DNA of 64,000 nt from positions 10,779,501 to 10,843,500 of the forward strand of contig JAYKKT010000079.1 of assembly GCA_036023115.1 (NCBI GenBank), read 5' to 3'. The notes beneath the pieces are model-generated. The model saw nothing but the letters and a program-made list of their open reading frames with translations, did not search any database and had not been told where the DNA came from. Positions 1-16,729 of this stretch are shown here, one piece after another. The translations under genes and the position numbers were made by a program. How positions within the stretch are numbered: the stretch's first letter is position 1; every line of letters starts with the position of its first letter. This DNA comes from Brasenia schreberi (lineage: Eukaryota; Streptophyta; Magnoliopsida; Nymphaeales; Cabombaceae).

Positions 1-113
1 GACCAAATTGTCCATTGAGAAGCATGCTCGAGAAGCTTTCCTGTCTTGAAGGATATAATTGATAGAAGATGATAATGACAGACATCAATTATCATCACGG
101 ATATTAAATTACG

Positions 114-2796
<2,683 letters not shown>

Positions 2797-3560
2797 AGTT
2801 AGATCTTCCCACTTCCTTCTCCTCTTCCCTTTTCTCTCTGATTAGGGTTTTCCTGATTCGGTCCGGAGGAAGACGATGAAACACCTACCTCTCTCTCGTG
2901 GGGTTTCTAATTGGGAAAAGGGCTTTTCGGATTCTTATCGTGTTTCCCCGAAACCTCCACCAATATCGAACAAGAGACTGCATTTTCTTCCGGCTTCTAA
3001 GTATCTGTATTTTTATCATGGATACTTCAGTATTGCTCCAAACAGGTAATCGGTCCGTCTGCTCGAACCGAAACTTAACCGGCCGTACCCAGCACTAGTC
3101 AAATTGATCTCTAAACCCTCAAATTGATATTGCTCGAGGAATCGAACCAAACCCGTAACGAGAAATGATCTCTAGTCTCTTCAGTTGTCCCTTCAGAAAG
3201 ACCCGTCTCACCCTCAATAAACTCGAGGTCCACCTTAGAAAGAGTGGAGGACTCATCAATATGCATCCGTAGAGTATCGGCCTAACCATTGGGGACCACC
3301 TGAGCGAAGCTCCCCATCATATCACATAAGAGATAAACATCATCACAAGTAGATGATATATCATACTCAAATCGAGTCAGGTTGGATCCACCTACGCAGC
3401 ATGACCAAGGATTCTTTCTTGGCTAGTCGAATATTCATTCGAGACTAAACAATCACTTTAGATGTTTTAGATGGTAATCAAGTCTTGAGTTGAGGTTGCA
3501 TGGTCAGGTCTCAAGCCAACAACAAGTTTGATCAGTAGGTTAAAAATTCACGATTGAAGT
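2797..3560. other. intergenic, 5' flank of the RH35 gene
   Basis: Contains the 5' untranslated region and promoter side of the helicase (pyrimidine/purine-rich leader around 2800-2890), then sequence with no recognisable gene. I could not place a convincing TATA box. Confidence 0.4.
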
Positions 3561-6009
3561 AGCATCATCGGCTCCAACTACCATGTCTCACAAAGACGTA
3601 GAAGAGATGTGCCCAACGAAAAAAGGCATAACAAAAGTTTGTGAGGGAACTCAAGAGATTCTTAGAGGAGCCAAAAGTTCACTTCATTCAAAAAGTTTAT
3701 TAACTTCAAAGGAGTCTTGTCATTCCTTCATGAGTCCATCTCTCTCGAATGCAAGGATGCTCATGAGGATAAAGATTTCATAACAAACAATCTAAATTGG
3801 GTGCCCTTATTTGACATAATCAATTCGCCAATAGTGTTTTACAAGCCACACGAAGTTGATACATGGTACCAGTACCATTATACATCAAGCCCAATTTGAA
3901 TGGTTGTCCTTTGAAAGGAGGGTTTGTCAATAGAAGCAATGTATTAAATATGATGTCTCATGATACCTTAAGGCAAATTGCAAGGATGGTTTTCAATTTG
4001 ATTTCCACCAATATGAAGATGTCTGATTTCTAGGAGAACTATCCATCATAATGGGGTTGATGGTTATTAAGCCTACAGTTCCATTCTTTATGGTAGATGG
4101 CAACCCAAGATATTCATTACTCTTTAGTAGAGATTGGATCCACACAAATTATTTTGTATCCTCTATACTACATGAGAAGCTCATGTTTTTTGACAAACAC
4201 TATGGTCTACCTTATAGAGGCTGAAGAACTTTTTGTTGGTTTTACCTTTGATTAGGTTGGTTTGCAGCCTATATTGAAGGTTACTTATAGATGATCATTC
4301 TCAAGTAATCATCAACTGCATCGAGCGACTTGAGGTCTCTTGCATTGAGTAGAGGAACAAAACAATTCACTCGAGGTTGCTTGGAGGGAAATCTGAGACT
4401 TCACCCATCTAACTGATAACATCATCAATTGGAGGAGCGACGTAGTACAATTGGCATACTCAAAAAGATGACCAAGCATTATCTTGCCTAAAAAGGTCAA
4501 CTATGACTATTTGAGTTTACAACAATACAAAACTGCTTCGCTTGAGAATACCATGAAATGCCTGGTAGAAGATGTTGGCGGTTATTAAGCAAGATATTTA
4601 ATGCCTTCTTAAGGCTAGGTTTATAAAGACAACTCGATATATCAATTAGTTATCAAACATCGTCTTGGTCATTAAAAGAGCGGGAAGCTTATAGTATGTA
4701 TAGACTATGAGAATCTTAACCTAGCCCCACCAAAGGATCAATACGTGATGCTTATGATCAATACGCTAATCGATGCAATAATTGCTTATAGAATCTTGTC
4801 TTTTATGGACATCACCTCAGGGTATAATTAGATCAAGATGAACCTCGAGGATACATATAAAATGACATTTGAATTCCTTAGGGTATAAGAAATTTATGAA
4901 TAGGTAGTAATGTTACCAAAACATATCAACATGCGATGAATTGTATTTCCATGACCTGATTCGAAAATGCATGAAGGTAGATATTAACAATTTGGTGGAA
5001 AGTCAAATAGATTTTGATAAAAAACTGCTCAACCTCTAGATGGCTTTCCAATGCATGTGAAAGTAGAATTTAAAGACGAATCCTAACAAGTGTAGTTTTG
5101 TTGTGTTTGTAGGAAATTTTGTATGTTTCTCAATACATAACAAGAAAATTAAAGTCGATGTAAACAAGGCTAAATCCATTATTGAGGCAATATTTCCCCA
5201 AAGTAAAAAAGAACTGAGAAGTCCTATTGTGAAGGTTATCTACTTGTAGTATTTTATTGTTAATGCCATGAGAAAGATGCCACCTCTAACAATGTTGCTC
5301 AAATTGGGGATGCTCAGGACTTTGAGTGGGGTTGGCTTTTGAAAGGGTCAAATAATATGTATGGAAACATTTAGTGTTAATACCCCTATACATAGAAAAC
5401 CATTGGAACTATATATAGCTGCGACAGATGACTTCATCTGTGCCTTACTAGCAGAGGATAACGATAATAGTACCAATGCAAAATCTCGTTATTGCCTAGT
5501 AGAAAAACTATGTTTGGCCTTGCATCATGATTGCACAAAATTAAAATATTATCTTTTGGGCACTTAAGTGTGTGGTTTGCAAAATTGATCTCTTGCACAA
5601 TCTTCTTAGTCTTGCTCTCCAAGGCAAGATGGTTAAGTGGACTATCAAATTGTGCTTGTTCATTTGAATGGCTATTACTTAGGGTAGGGTAGTCAAAAGA
5701 CAAGTCATGACAAAATTTCTTGCACATCATGCTTGTGTTAAGGTTGTTGACCCATTAGAAGTAGTAAAAGAGATGATCAATGAACATCTATAGATGATGA
5801 TGATGGGTCCAAATGTAACAAAGGCATGAGAATGAGCATATGTATTATATCTCACAAAAAAGTCAAAATGTTCACTATGTCTTTAGAACCAGCTATAACC
5901 AATAACAAGGTGAAGTATCATGCCCTCATTCATGAATTGAGTTTCATATCAACAATTCTTAAGAAAAATAAACCTAAAGATTGTTGAGGTAGAGCTCCTA
6001 TAGATGTCA

Positions 6010-7620
6010 TGATTTTTTGGTGGTCGGCACCTGAGAGATTGGATTTAATACTCTAAAAGAAAAGGTTACATAGCAACCGAGTCTTAGACGAATCATTGAA
6101 GGAAAGATGATAATAATATAAATCCAATTAGTGTTATAATAAGACTTTCAAACTCTCTTAAAAAACTAAGTAGGAAAGTACTCACACCATGAGAGAAAAG
6201 TTGAATGAATCTTATTTATAACACCACTATATATGTGCCTTCTCCCTAGGGTGGAGTTGAATTAGACATAGTAAAGATATAACTTATGATACACTCTAAT
6301 GAGCATAATTGCCACTCAAGAAGGTGGATCTTAATGCCATAATATGACTATTAAATGCATATAAGTTGTGATCATCAAGTTCTACTATTAAGCACAATTA
6401 TGACTCAAGTGGCTCTTAATACTATAACATGGCTGCTAAATATTCAAGAGTTATAGCCAGAACATGTGGTGAGCATAATTATGACTCATATAAGTGTCTT
6501 TTAATACCACAATATGACTACTAAATGATCATGAGTTACAATTACTGCATATACTACTAATGAACTCTATTATCAATAAGTTAGTGATTCTTAATACCAC
6601 AACATGACTACTAAATGATCATGAGTTACAATTACTGCATGTACTACTAATGAACTCTATTATCAATCAGTTAGTGATTCTTAATACCACAACATGGCTG
6701 CAACAATAAACTTCACCTAGCTTTGGGGTATTTTGAAAATCACCTAGCAATAGATGGCCTTATGCTACTAAAATAAGGGAGCTGCTTGTGTTTCATTCTA
6801 GTTTGGCTTGTTCGAAATTCATATAATAGTCATATAACAATGGTTTCAGCTCGTATAGCTCATTTAGTCGAGTTAAGCAAACTTGGCCAACTAGTTGGAT
6901 CGTGAATCTTTACTAAATAAGTCAAAATTTTCATTTTCACGATGGAACTTTTGCTAAAAACTTGATTTTTCAAATGAACAAATCTGAGTTAAGATATATA
7001 TTTTCACAGGGTTGTTGTTGAAAACTGAGATCGCTTTCGTTTGAAGGTATTAGCTCCAAATTCATATAAGTTCTTGCTTGTGTTGGGCATAATGCGAAAA
7101 AAAAAGTAAAAAGCAACCCCAACTTGGATTCTCATCCATTAAGTTCACTCTAGGCACTCCAAAGCGATTTCTTCTTCTTGTTAGATTGAAATACTTGATA
7201 AGTTTTCTTCTTAAACATGCCTCACATGCCAATATTGGACTGGTTCCCTGCACAAAACAACTTGACTGCTGCCCTTTCCTCTTGCTTTTGTGTTAACCAA
7301 TCGTTTGTTGTTGACAATCTCTTAGCTGAGTAAAAGTCCCACAAATCTTCATTGATCTTGAACTAACCTTACTCAACAAGATGAGACCATACAAAACAGA
7401 AGTAGAGAACAATTCACTGAAGTAAGCACTAAATACAACATGATTTTGACTAGAAGCATTTGGTGTTTCACAAGTTGTTTTGAGCCAACTCATTGGTGAT
7501 TACTAATGCCAAAATCCCTACTTATTGCCATTGCATCAATGGCAAAAGAGTTAACACACCGATAAAGTTGTTATATATTGTAAGGATGATATTTATGTTG
7601 CAAACGGTTGAGCTTAATTT
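6010..7620. other. sequence interrupting the gypsy pol remnant
   Basis: Between the second RNase H and the integrase text there are about 1.6 kb with no pol similarity. It holds the tandem repeat at about 6330-6715, a TATA-like LTR-style stretch near 6215-6235, and AT-rich sequence with no gene. It is probably a nested insertion or retroelement leader debris. No TSD was found. Confidence 0.35.
6330..6715 (+). repeat. minisatellite, about 90-bp unit
   Basis: Two nearly identical 90-bp units (6501-6590, 6591-6680), each starting TTAATACCAC, are followed by a partial third unit from 6681. More diverged units (TTAATGCCATAATATGACTA and similar) extend left to about 6330. The two good units differ at only a few positions. 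Confidence 0.8.
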
Positions 7621-8929
7621 GCTTTGGACAATAAATCAAAGGACATGACCCAGTTGCCAATGACAATGATAATAGAGCAAGACAAGGGGGTAATGATTCC
7701 TAACGATTGGTGGGCTAATAGTGTGGTACCTAGATCAATCATCCCAAACTCATATATTAAATTTTGGAGAGGAGCCTTGAATTATGTGTTGCTAGATAGC
7801 AATCTTTGTAGATGAAGTAATCAAAGCCTATTGTTGAAATGTTAAAGCATGACAGGAGCCTAACAAGTAATGGATGAAGTTCACAAAGGGATCTGTGGTG
7901 CCCACCTGTCTAGACTCAAAATGAAATAGTTAAACGCAAACATGAATACTATTTGCCCACCACACATCAAAATTGTATCGATTGTACAAAGAGGTGCTAT
8001 GAGTATCAACATCATGAACCTTTATAGGAGGTCCTAGCTTCAGAACTTCACCTATAATAAAGTCATGGCCATTCTGGGGATGAGCTATAGATTTAATCAA
8101 GAGGATTCATCCTAAATCCTCTAAAGGCCACATGTTCATAATAGGCCATTGGTTATTTCATAAAATGGGTTGAGGCTCTACCTATGAAGGTGATTATGTA
8201 GGAGGATGTGATCAAATTTATTAATGATTATACTCTAATATGATTTGATGCTCCCCAAACTATAACTACCAATCAAGAGACACTATTTACAAAAGAGAAA
8301 GTGGTGACATTTGTCGAAGATTTCAGTATTAATTTGATGCATTATGACCTTTATTGAAGGATTCATTATAAAGTTAATGGGCAGGCCAAGGCCACCAATA
8401 AGATTAATTCATGAAAACAACATGAGGTTTTAACAGAGGTCCTATGGGCCTATCAAAATGCGAAGACTTTGGCAACAAGCATGACCCCATTTCATTTGAC
8501 TTATAGGAAAGATGTCATGATGCCGAAGGAGATCAATGTTAGATTGTTACACTTGTTTAAACAACAAGACTTGCAACCTGACTACCTATAATTCGTAATG
8601 ATGGAACTTGACTTGGTGGATGAAAATTGCTTGATGGCTTTGGATAACCTGTTGGGAAACAAACATAAGATGGCACAAGTATGCAATAAATATGTTCGAC
8701 CTAAATAATTCTAACAAGGGGACCTAGTATAAAAAGTATTCTTTCCGATAGTTACAAAGGATATGGAATTCAATAAATAATCTGCCAATTGGGATGTGTC
8801 TTATATTGTGACAAAAGTCTTTCCAACAAAAGCCTATAGGTTGGTAGAGATTGGAGGAGAAGAGCACTTGAGGAGTATCAACGGCAAGTACTTTAAGAAA
8901 TATTACCGTTTGTTTTGAGACATGTAATT

Positions 8930-9560
8930 TATTCAATGAATCAAAAGAATAAAGAATGAGATGAACACATGCTGATCATCTAGCCAGAAGAAAAACTTTC
9001 TTAGAGGCTCATGAAGCCCTTGACCAAGCGAGTTCATTATTGATGATAGTCATCCAATACTCCTCATACTCTTTCCTGAGTGTCTCACAATTTTCAAATG
9101 TTGAGAGAAGATCTTCCAATATCAAACTTTAAACGTTCAAAACATTCTTTAAGAGAACTATTTTTGATTCACAAAATTGGTTTTAGTAATTCACTTTTAA
9201 AGCACATGAAATGATTACAAAAATCTTAGATATTTGAGTAAAGTAGCTAGAGAAGCGTTTTAGATTCAATTGAGGAGACCTTATAGCAACATGATGTCAA
9301 TAATGTGCATACCACTTAGCAGGAGCTTAGGATGTGTTGTCCAAGGCTGAATTGAGCCTCTTTCATGCACCATTTATGAGTTTTGAACCTAAGCCTTGTC
9401 ATTTTCACTAAACCAAGTTTGATTTCTCTAGCCTTCATTAAACAAAGTTTAATTTCTTTAGCCTATCTTATTAAACATCATTAATCCTTAACTATATCCA
9501 TCCATTTCACCTGCATCTTTGTCCTAGCCGCATCAAGTTGAATCTTAGGGAAACCTATTC
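8930..9560. other. AT-rich spacer, nothing recognised
   Basis: Lies between the end of the gypsy integrase text and the first microsatellite. No open frame with recognisable similarity. It may be retroelement 3' sequence. Confidence 0.3.
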
Positions 9561-9842
<282 letters not shown>

Positions 9843-9845
9843 ATA

Positions 9846-10500
9846 TATAAATTTGATTGAAAATGTATTTTGAAAAGGGTATTTTCTTATATATGGTAAG
9901 TTTTCAAAAATTTGAATCTTATTCAAAAGGTTTCCACAAGTTTCCAAAATCCAAATTTTATTCAACTTTTTCAAAATATGAATTTTACAATTTCTAAAGT
10001 TTTCAAAATCTGAATTTTATTCAATGGTTTTCAAAAATTTCAAAATCTAGACTATATTCATAATTTCCAAAAGTAAAAAATCTGGTTACATTCATGATTC
10101 CCAAAATTCAAAAATTTGGTTATGTATTCATGATTTCCAAAATTTAATTTTGAACTTGGACTGTTATGATGTAGTGTTGTACCACACCATATAATGTATG
10201 ATACAACCAGTACTATATGAGTCAATACCGATTTTTTTTGCCATGAAAACCCAAAAGCTAGAGGTTTTTATGGGTATTTTATTTACTCTAAGGTCTTTCT
10301 TACAACCTATGTTTGTTCTCAAACCCTTTTCTTATCTTCTATTTCCTTGATTTTAGGCAAAAATTATAATATTTTCTCTTAAACTTGTGAAAATTCATAG
10401 GACTTTTGTAAAATCCGTGACATATTTCCTTTATTTCTAATCCTTTCTCACCTAGCTTTTTACTAAAATTTGGGGTTTTCATATATTCTAAGCTCCCTTG
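9846..10500. other. AT-rich degenerate short repeats
   Basis: At 9880-10160 a degenerate motif of the form TTTCAAAATCTGAATTTTATTCA recurs with spacings of about 40-55 bp. No coding signal. The position, on the 3' side of the minus-strand copia remnant, would suit LTR or 3' untranslated debris. Confidence 0.35.
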
Positions 10501-12990
10501 CTTTTTTTCTTCAAATCACCATGAAAGAAAGTAGTTTTGATATCTATCTACTCAACCTCTAATTCAAGACTAGCCGACAAACCAAGACCAACACAGATGG
10601 AAGATATTTTACTAACTTGCGAGAATATCTCCTCAAAATCAATCCTTTTTTATGGTAGCCTTTGACCACTAATCTAGCTTTGTATCGTGGAATATAATCA
10701 TTCTCTTTATCCTTCAACCTATAGAACCATTGATTTTGCAAAGCTTTCTGTCCTTAGGCAACTTGACTAGCTCAAAAACATGGTTGTCAAGCAAAGATTT
10801 CATCTCATCATTCATAACTATAACCCATTATGTCTTCTTCTCACTCTCCATAGCCTCTTCGTTGCACTCGTGTTCTCCTCGTTAGTGAGGAGACATATTC
10901 ATTGGATGAGCATCGGTAGAGGGAATAAGCTGTATCTAGAAAACCTCCTAAGTAGGACAATAGGTTCATCAACAATCTCATGAGTAAGAGCATCTACCTT
11001 AGTAACAACATCATAACAAAATCCTCAACTTTGATCACCCTGGAATATGATTATGTACATCATCATAATTGCCAAACTTAGCTACATCAGTGTATATGCC
11101 TCAAGAACTAGATCAAGATCAACCAAACCATCAGTGACTTGAAGACTTTAATTTCTTGACTTTGTCAATATCTTCAATGGTCTAATCCTCCATGAAAACA
11201 ACATCACGACTTTTGACAAGCTTCTTCTCAACTAGATTAAACACGCTATAGCCAAACTCATCATGACAATAGCCAATGAAGATACACTGCCTCGCTTAAT
11301 GTTGACATCCAACTTGGACCTCTATCTTTGGGCACATGTACAAATGCTCTATAGCCAAAGACATGCAAATGGTCATAGAAACATATTTCCCATACCACAC
11401 CCTATCGTAGAACATTCACCATAAAGCAACAATAGGAGATAAATTAATAAAATATGCAAAGAAGATACAAAACCTCGCCCTAAAAGGTTCTAGAAACTTT
11501 GTTTTAGAAAATAAACATCTAGCACTCTCCATCATTGTCTTGTTCATCCTTTCTATTAGGCCATTAAGCCGAGGAGTCTTAGTGAGGTATCTTCTCGGTG
11601 TCTAATACCCTATTATTTGTAATACTCATCAAATCATCCACAATATTCACCACCATTATAGTAAGGTCGAATATTTCGGCTTTTTCCTGATTTCTCTCTC
11701 AACAAGCCTCGAAATCGCTTAAAGACACTAAGCACCTGGTCCTTAGTCTTCAAGGCATAAACCCAAAGTTTCTTGAATGATCATCAATGAAAGTCACAAA
11801 GTAAAGTGCATGCACTAAATGTTTTAGTCCTCATTGGACCACAAAGATCAGAATGAACTAACTCAAGCAACTCGCCGATTTCTAGAAGGAGGATGGCTCT
11901 TGAAAGAGACTTTTTTATTTCCCAGCCAAGCAATGAGCACATTTTTCCAAACTTGCACCTTTCAAACTTGAAAGTAGATTCCTTTTAGCCAAAGTATCAA
12001 GTCCCTTCTCACTAATGTGGCTAAGTCTCCTGTGCCATAACTCGATTGATTATCACACTCAACTATATTAACAACATCAACAAAAACTGAAGCCTTGGTC
12101 CGTACAAACTTGAACACTTCTTTCCATGTGCCATAAACAAAGAACCCTTGGAGAGTTTCCACCGCATCCACCACCAAAGGTACTAAATAACCATCATCAT
12201 CAAGGTTAGTTGGTCTCATCACAAGCAACATTAATCAAATTTTTATTATAAATAATCACAAGATCTCCTCCAAGTAGTGGTGGCAACACGATCATCATTA
12301 TCATTATCCTTCTTTTGTTGTTTGCCGTACCCTTATTACCCTTGTTCTCCTTTTTCCATTGGTAGCAAAGAACCTTTGGACATGCCTTTTTACCACAATA
12401 TAATGACACTTAAGGTTCTAGTATTTAGACTTTGATTTGCTTCTACACTTGCTTATACATCTACATTGCCTTGTCCCTAATCCCTCTCGGGCTGCTTCTC
12501 CCTCCGTTTCAAAGTAACCAAAACCTCGATCGCCCGAAGAAGATGTCCATGGAGTTCGTCGTCAACTTCTTCATTCAAATGCAGCAATCTTTACATAATT
12601 CATGGTTACAACACCACTAGGAGCAGAACTAGTTAAAGTAACATGAAGATTTTTCCAAGAATCAAGTAAAGTATTAAGTAACCAAAGTACTAAAATTTCA
12701 TCATCAAATTTATCACCCATGTCAAACAACAAGTGGTCAAAGCATCCCTAAAATTCAATCAAGTGATTAGAGATAGAGTACTATCTTTGTACCTTAAGTT
12801 CATAGCCCGCTTCCAATAAAACAATATGTTGTTCCTAGATTTGGAGACATACAAAGTCTCATGCTTTTACCACAAAGTTTAATGTGAATCATTATCAATA
12901 TGATTCAAAATATTATCAAGCATCTATTACCGAATAAAGCCACAAATCATCTTATGCTCAAAAACTCATTCTTCATCAAATTTAGCCTCT
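10500..12990 (-). mobile_element. decayed Ty1/copia retrotransposon (gag to reverse transcriptase)
   Basis: Read on the minus strand from right to left. Gag text lies at about 12990-12580 (DEILVLWLLNTLLDSWKN). A zinc knuckle/protease boundary lies at 12410-12200 (LVIIYNKNLINVACDET). GAG-pre-integrase text lies near 12060-11930. Integrase lies near 11570 (LIERMNKTMMESARC) and 11280-11180 (CIFIGYCHDEFGYSVFN, SRDVVFMED). The reverse transcriptase start is near 10700-10640 (YKARLVVKGYHKK). The order is that of copia elements. Many stops and frameshifts, so it is dead. The RT core is missing or too decayed below 10560. Confidence 0.8.
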
Positions 12991-14700
12991 GTAGTTTTTC
13001 AAGAACAAACATTGGTAAATGTAGCTTTTTCACAAATATTAGATCTTTCATTTTTCTCTTCAATGCAAGAAGTAAAAACCAAGAGGCTTATCCTAAAAAA
13101 AATTCCCTATATAAAATATATAAATATAACAACATATCTCTAGATACAAGAATATCAACAATCAACTCACAATCAAGTAAATTAGAGAAAGAGACAATAA
13201 ACAACTCAAACAAATTTCAAACCTCTCTTGATCATATTACAAATACGGTTGGCTCCTTGCTTAAAAACATTGAATGACCAAAAAAAACATTTGCTTTGGT
13301 TAGGTTGCTCGAAGAAAAAGAAGAGAAACGGTCTCTCAATGTGTTGGATGGCATCTCGAAACAAAAAGAAGGTAAACATCATGAACCCTATTCAGAGCAC
13401 TCACATCAATGAAATTACAAGCGAAGAAAACAAATAGCAATAGCCATGAAAAATAACAAAATTACACAAGATACCACGGCACACCAACTCTCTCTCCCTC
13501 CCTCAACTCATTAAAGAGGTGGTGTCCATATCTCCACATGAGGAGGAACCCAACTCGATCCAGGGAGCAAGAGCTCATTAACCGACTCCAAGCAAGACAA
13601 GCGCGGCTTGAGTCATTGACAGATATAAAAAGAAGCAAGAACGTGCCTCTAGAGTGATAAATCACTATCTTCTTCTATGATGTTTTTAGGCCTTTGTCAT
13701 AGTAGGGGATCTCATAACAAATCTACCCTTTCAAACTCTCTCCCGTGCCTCCCCTCTTTTGTTGTTGTCTCCCAATGAAAAGATTAATAACCATGAGAGC
13801 AAACTGAAACTCTTATTCAATTAAAAATTTGAGTTTTGATGCTCTCCCTCTTGATTCTTCCGTTTACATCTTTTTTTTATGTGGATAGATTTTGCCTATT
13901 GCCAAAATCCCCTTTTTATTGTAACCAAAAGAGAAAATCTTTTGTGGGTTTAGGCAGACCCTTACCACAGTACAACTGTACAAACATAAACCGTATAATA
14001 GCACCATACAGTGGATACCCTTCTGAGCAAAAAAAGGGAAAGCAGGGAGGGTATAATAGAGCCACACATAATGTTAAGGGTAACATTGCTCACAAGTGAA
14101 AACATCACCGGCAATATTTCACGTCATCCTTTTTATGTTTAAGACTATCGTAGCATATATGACACCCCCATCCAACAACTTCCCCTAGCAAGTGAACTTT
14201 CGGATGCTATTTATTCTTCATATTTGTATCTATACTACTTGAAAACAAATACACAATGCCACTAGTTTACTTCGATTTAATATTAATTAATCAATTATTT
14301 TAGATAATAATAAATGCCTATCAACGAGAAGCACAAAAAAAATAGAGATACATTACAGGAGTGACGGATCCTGGGATACATAGCCTATTCAACGTAGGGC
14401 AAACTAAGTACCATGACTATGGATTTGGTTCTCCCCTAGTGTTTTTTCAGTGATTTTGAAAATTTCAGGTGCACCGAGCTTCAATGTAGATCTGCCACTG
14501 CATCCTACCCTTTCTCATGGGCTTTGGCCTGTCGCATTCCACTGTATCTTTGACTAGATCGGCTGACCTTCAAGAAAAAGTACTAACGAAGTGGGTTAAA
14601 TTGCAAACATGCTTATCCTCATCAATTTGAATGGGACAATAGAAATTTATATCTTTTAGATTTTTTTTCAAAATATTCTGATACACTCTACTAATCAATC
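12991..14700. other. AT-rich spacer, possible copia leader
   Basis: No recognisable gene. The right side of the minus-strand copia element should carry its 5' leader and LTR, but I found no clear LTR pair or primer-binding site. Short open frames here have no family signature. Confidence 0.3.
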
Positions 14701-14727
14701 TCCAAGTAACTCTTATTTGTTTTTCGT

Positions 14728-14729
<2 letters not shown>

Positions 14730-14779
<50 letters not shown>
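14730..14779 (+). repeat. (AT)n microsatellite
   Basis: Uninterrupted TA dinucleotides directly downstream (minus strand) of the FAR1/FRS-like remnant. Confidence 0.9.
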
Positions 14780-14783
<4 letters not shown>

Positions 14784-15497
14784 CCCGCTTAATAAAAGAA
14801 ACAAATTGGACACCATCATCAGTTACTATTAGCTTAATCATCTCACATGCTGTCAATCCAACTGTAGAAAATTTGTTTATGGTCATATGCTTCTTTGAAA
14901 AGATCAGTTCTCTTGTTGATCTGATGCATATTAAACTTTGAAGGCGAATCCAATAAGCGATTATGGATTGAATCAAATTCATCAACACCCCATTTCTTCT
15001 CATTTAAATAAAACCTCACTATTATTCTTCCCAAGCAACTACATTTTGTAGACATCTTAAGTTGCCTTTTTCATCTTTGTACCCTTGCTTGCTGCATATA
15101 AATATTTCTCAACAAATCTATCCTGTAGCTTTTCTTGGTGTGTGCTTTTGTAAACTAAACCGTTCTATTCTAGCGTACTAGTTATAAAACTCCGATCAAA
15201 CTTTTCATCCCAGCAGAGGGCATACACTCTGAAGGCATTACTGGGATACACTTTTTGGTTCACCTTTTTGACATTTCTCCACTTCATATTTATCATCGCA
15301 CCTACTATCTTCACCTATTCCCTAGCTTCATCATTGTTGTTTGCGTTGAATTCTATAGGAACATCACTAAGATTCAACTCCATCACTTCTTCATTATTGT
15401 CCTCATTCAACCCTATTAACATGCGACTACTATCTACCTCCAAGGGCATATCTCCTCGATAATTTATATCAACATACAAGTCTGACCTTCGAGCCAT
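14780..15497 (-). pseudogene. broken FAR1/FRS-like sequence (N-terminal part)
   Basis: The minus-strand frame from the ATG at 15497 gives an acidic 60-aa N-terminus and then stops. Shifted frames continue with fragments typical of the FAR1 DNA-binding domain: ICSKQGYKDEKGN near 15100, then NEKKWGVDEFDSIHNRLLDS and a His/Arg-rich stretch near 15020-14900. FAR1/FRS proteins are plant transcription factors derived from Mutator-like transposases; this domain chelates zinc in the family. At least three frame breaks and loss of the transposase core point to a pseudogene or MULE remnant. The assignment rests on short motifs only. Confidence 0.5.
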
Positions 15498-15499
15498 TG

Positions 15500-16539
15500 C
15501 TGCTTGACAAGCCCTTGACTTCTATCCATATCTATAGGGGGTTTCTTAATTTTTCTGTATCTCTTACAGAAAGGAAAAGAAAAATATAATTACAAATAGG
15601 CCTCATAATCATTAACCAACATCAAAGAACATGCATAAGGTAACAATATGTTGAAATTAAAGGTAAAATAGAAACACGAATTGAAAAAAGAAGAGAATCA
15701 CCACTTGCTTTGTACCCGTCCACCGTTATTTTCTCCTTGATGCAACTGTTGTGAATTTGTGCAAGTATATGATGAAAAAATGCTCGCACAAACAAGTTCA
15801 AAAATATTGTATTAGTGTATTTAACTCAAGCCAATGTATCTAACCAAAATAGATAATGTTATGCTAATATCAACTGGGACAGATCCGTAAAACAAGAATC
15901 AGCATATACACAGATCTGCATTGGGGTTACGAGCAAACTCCATGTGATACAAAACTACCACCTCAAGAAATTGTCTATGTGTGTGTCATTCAGCTATGTA
16001 ACTGCTTTCAAGCAGAGAAACATGAATCCAAACAAACTGTCCGTGGAAAACTGTCGTAGGTGTATAAGACTAGCAACGATATGAATCAAATTGAATTCCT
16101 AAAGAAAACTTGGTTCCTATAGATTGCAGGAAAGTTGTGGTTGAAAATCGCAATACAGAAAATAGATTCAGCATCAGGTTGCGACTTCATGTACAAAACA
16201 TTACCCACACACACCGAAAGAAACAACCAAAGATCAGATTCTTAACCAAAAAAATATGTATGGGGTGAAACCGAACACGGACAACGATTTGAGAATATAT
16301 ACCAGAACACCACAGGAGAAAATAACAAAATGAGCAGACCTAGACGAGAATTAAATGACAAAGTACATGCTCCCTTTAAACACTTGCCTTAACGAGATGA
16401 AAGAGTGAATAAACTAGAATGCACATTAGACGAATTAATATGATAAAGCAATGATTTTCATATGGAATTCACCTTAAAATTGGATCGTCTCTACTTATGG
16501 TGAATTCGATATGAAAACTGGATAGCCACACACACACAC

Positions 16540-16578
<39 letters not shown>

Positions 16579-16690
16579 GGGATGAATATTACTTACAAAA
16601 TTATAAGGGTATTTGAACAAAAGATAAAAGATTCTCGTGTCGTACTCATGGTTAAAAGTTGAGCATGAGAATGCATTGTCAGAGGTGTGA

Positions 16691-16729
<39 letters not shown>

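Larger units (their letters stand above)
3900..8925 (+). mobile_element. decayed Ty3/gypsy retrotransposon, Tat-like (pol remnant)
   Basis: Translations in shifting plus-strand frames, full of stops, follow gypsy pol order. Protease-like text with SRDWIH lies near 4080-4200. Reverse transcriptase lies near 4650-5260 (fragments VMLMINTLIDA, SFMDITSGYNQIKM). RNase H lies near 5370-5570 (KPLELYIAATDDFICALLAEDN). A second, archaeal-type RNase H start is near 5890-5960 (ITNNKVKYHALIHEL). Zinc-binding/integrase text runs over 7790-8920 (MDEVHKGICGAHLSRLKMK, RSINGKYFKKYYRLF). A second RNase H is the hallmark of the Tat lineage. Pol is interrupted by unrelated sequence at about 6010-7620. No LTRs were located. 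The element is inactive. Confidence 0.75.
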
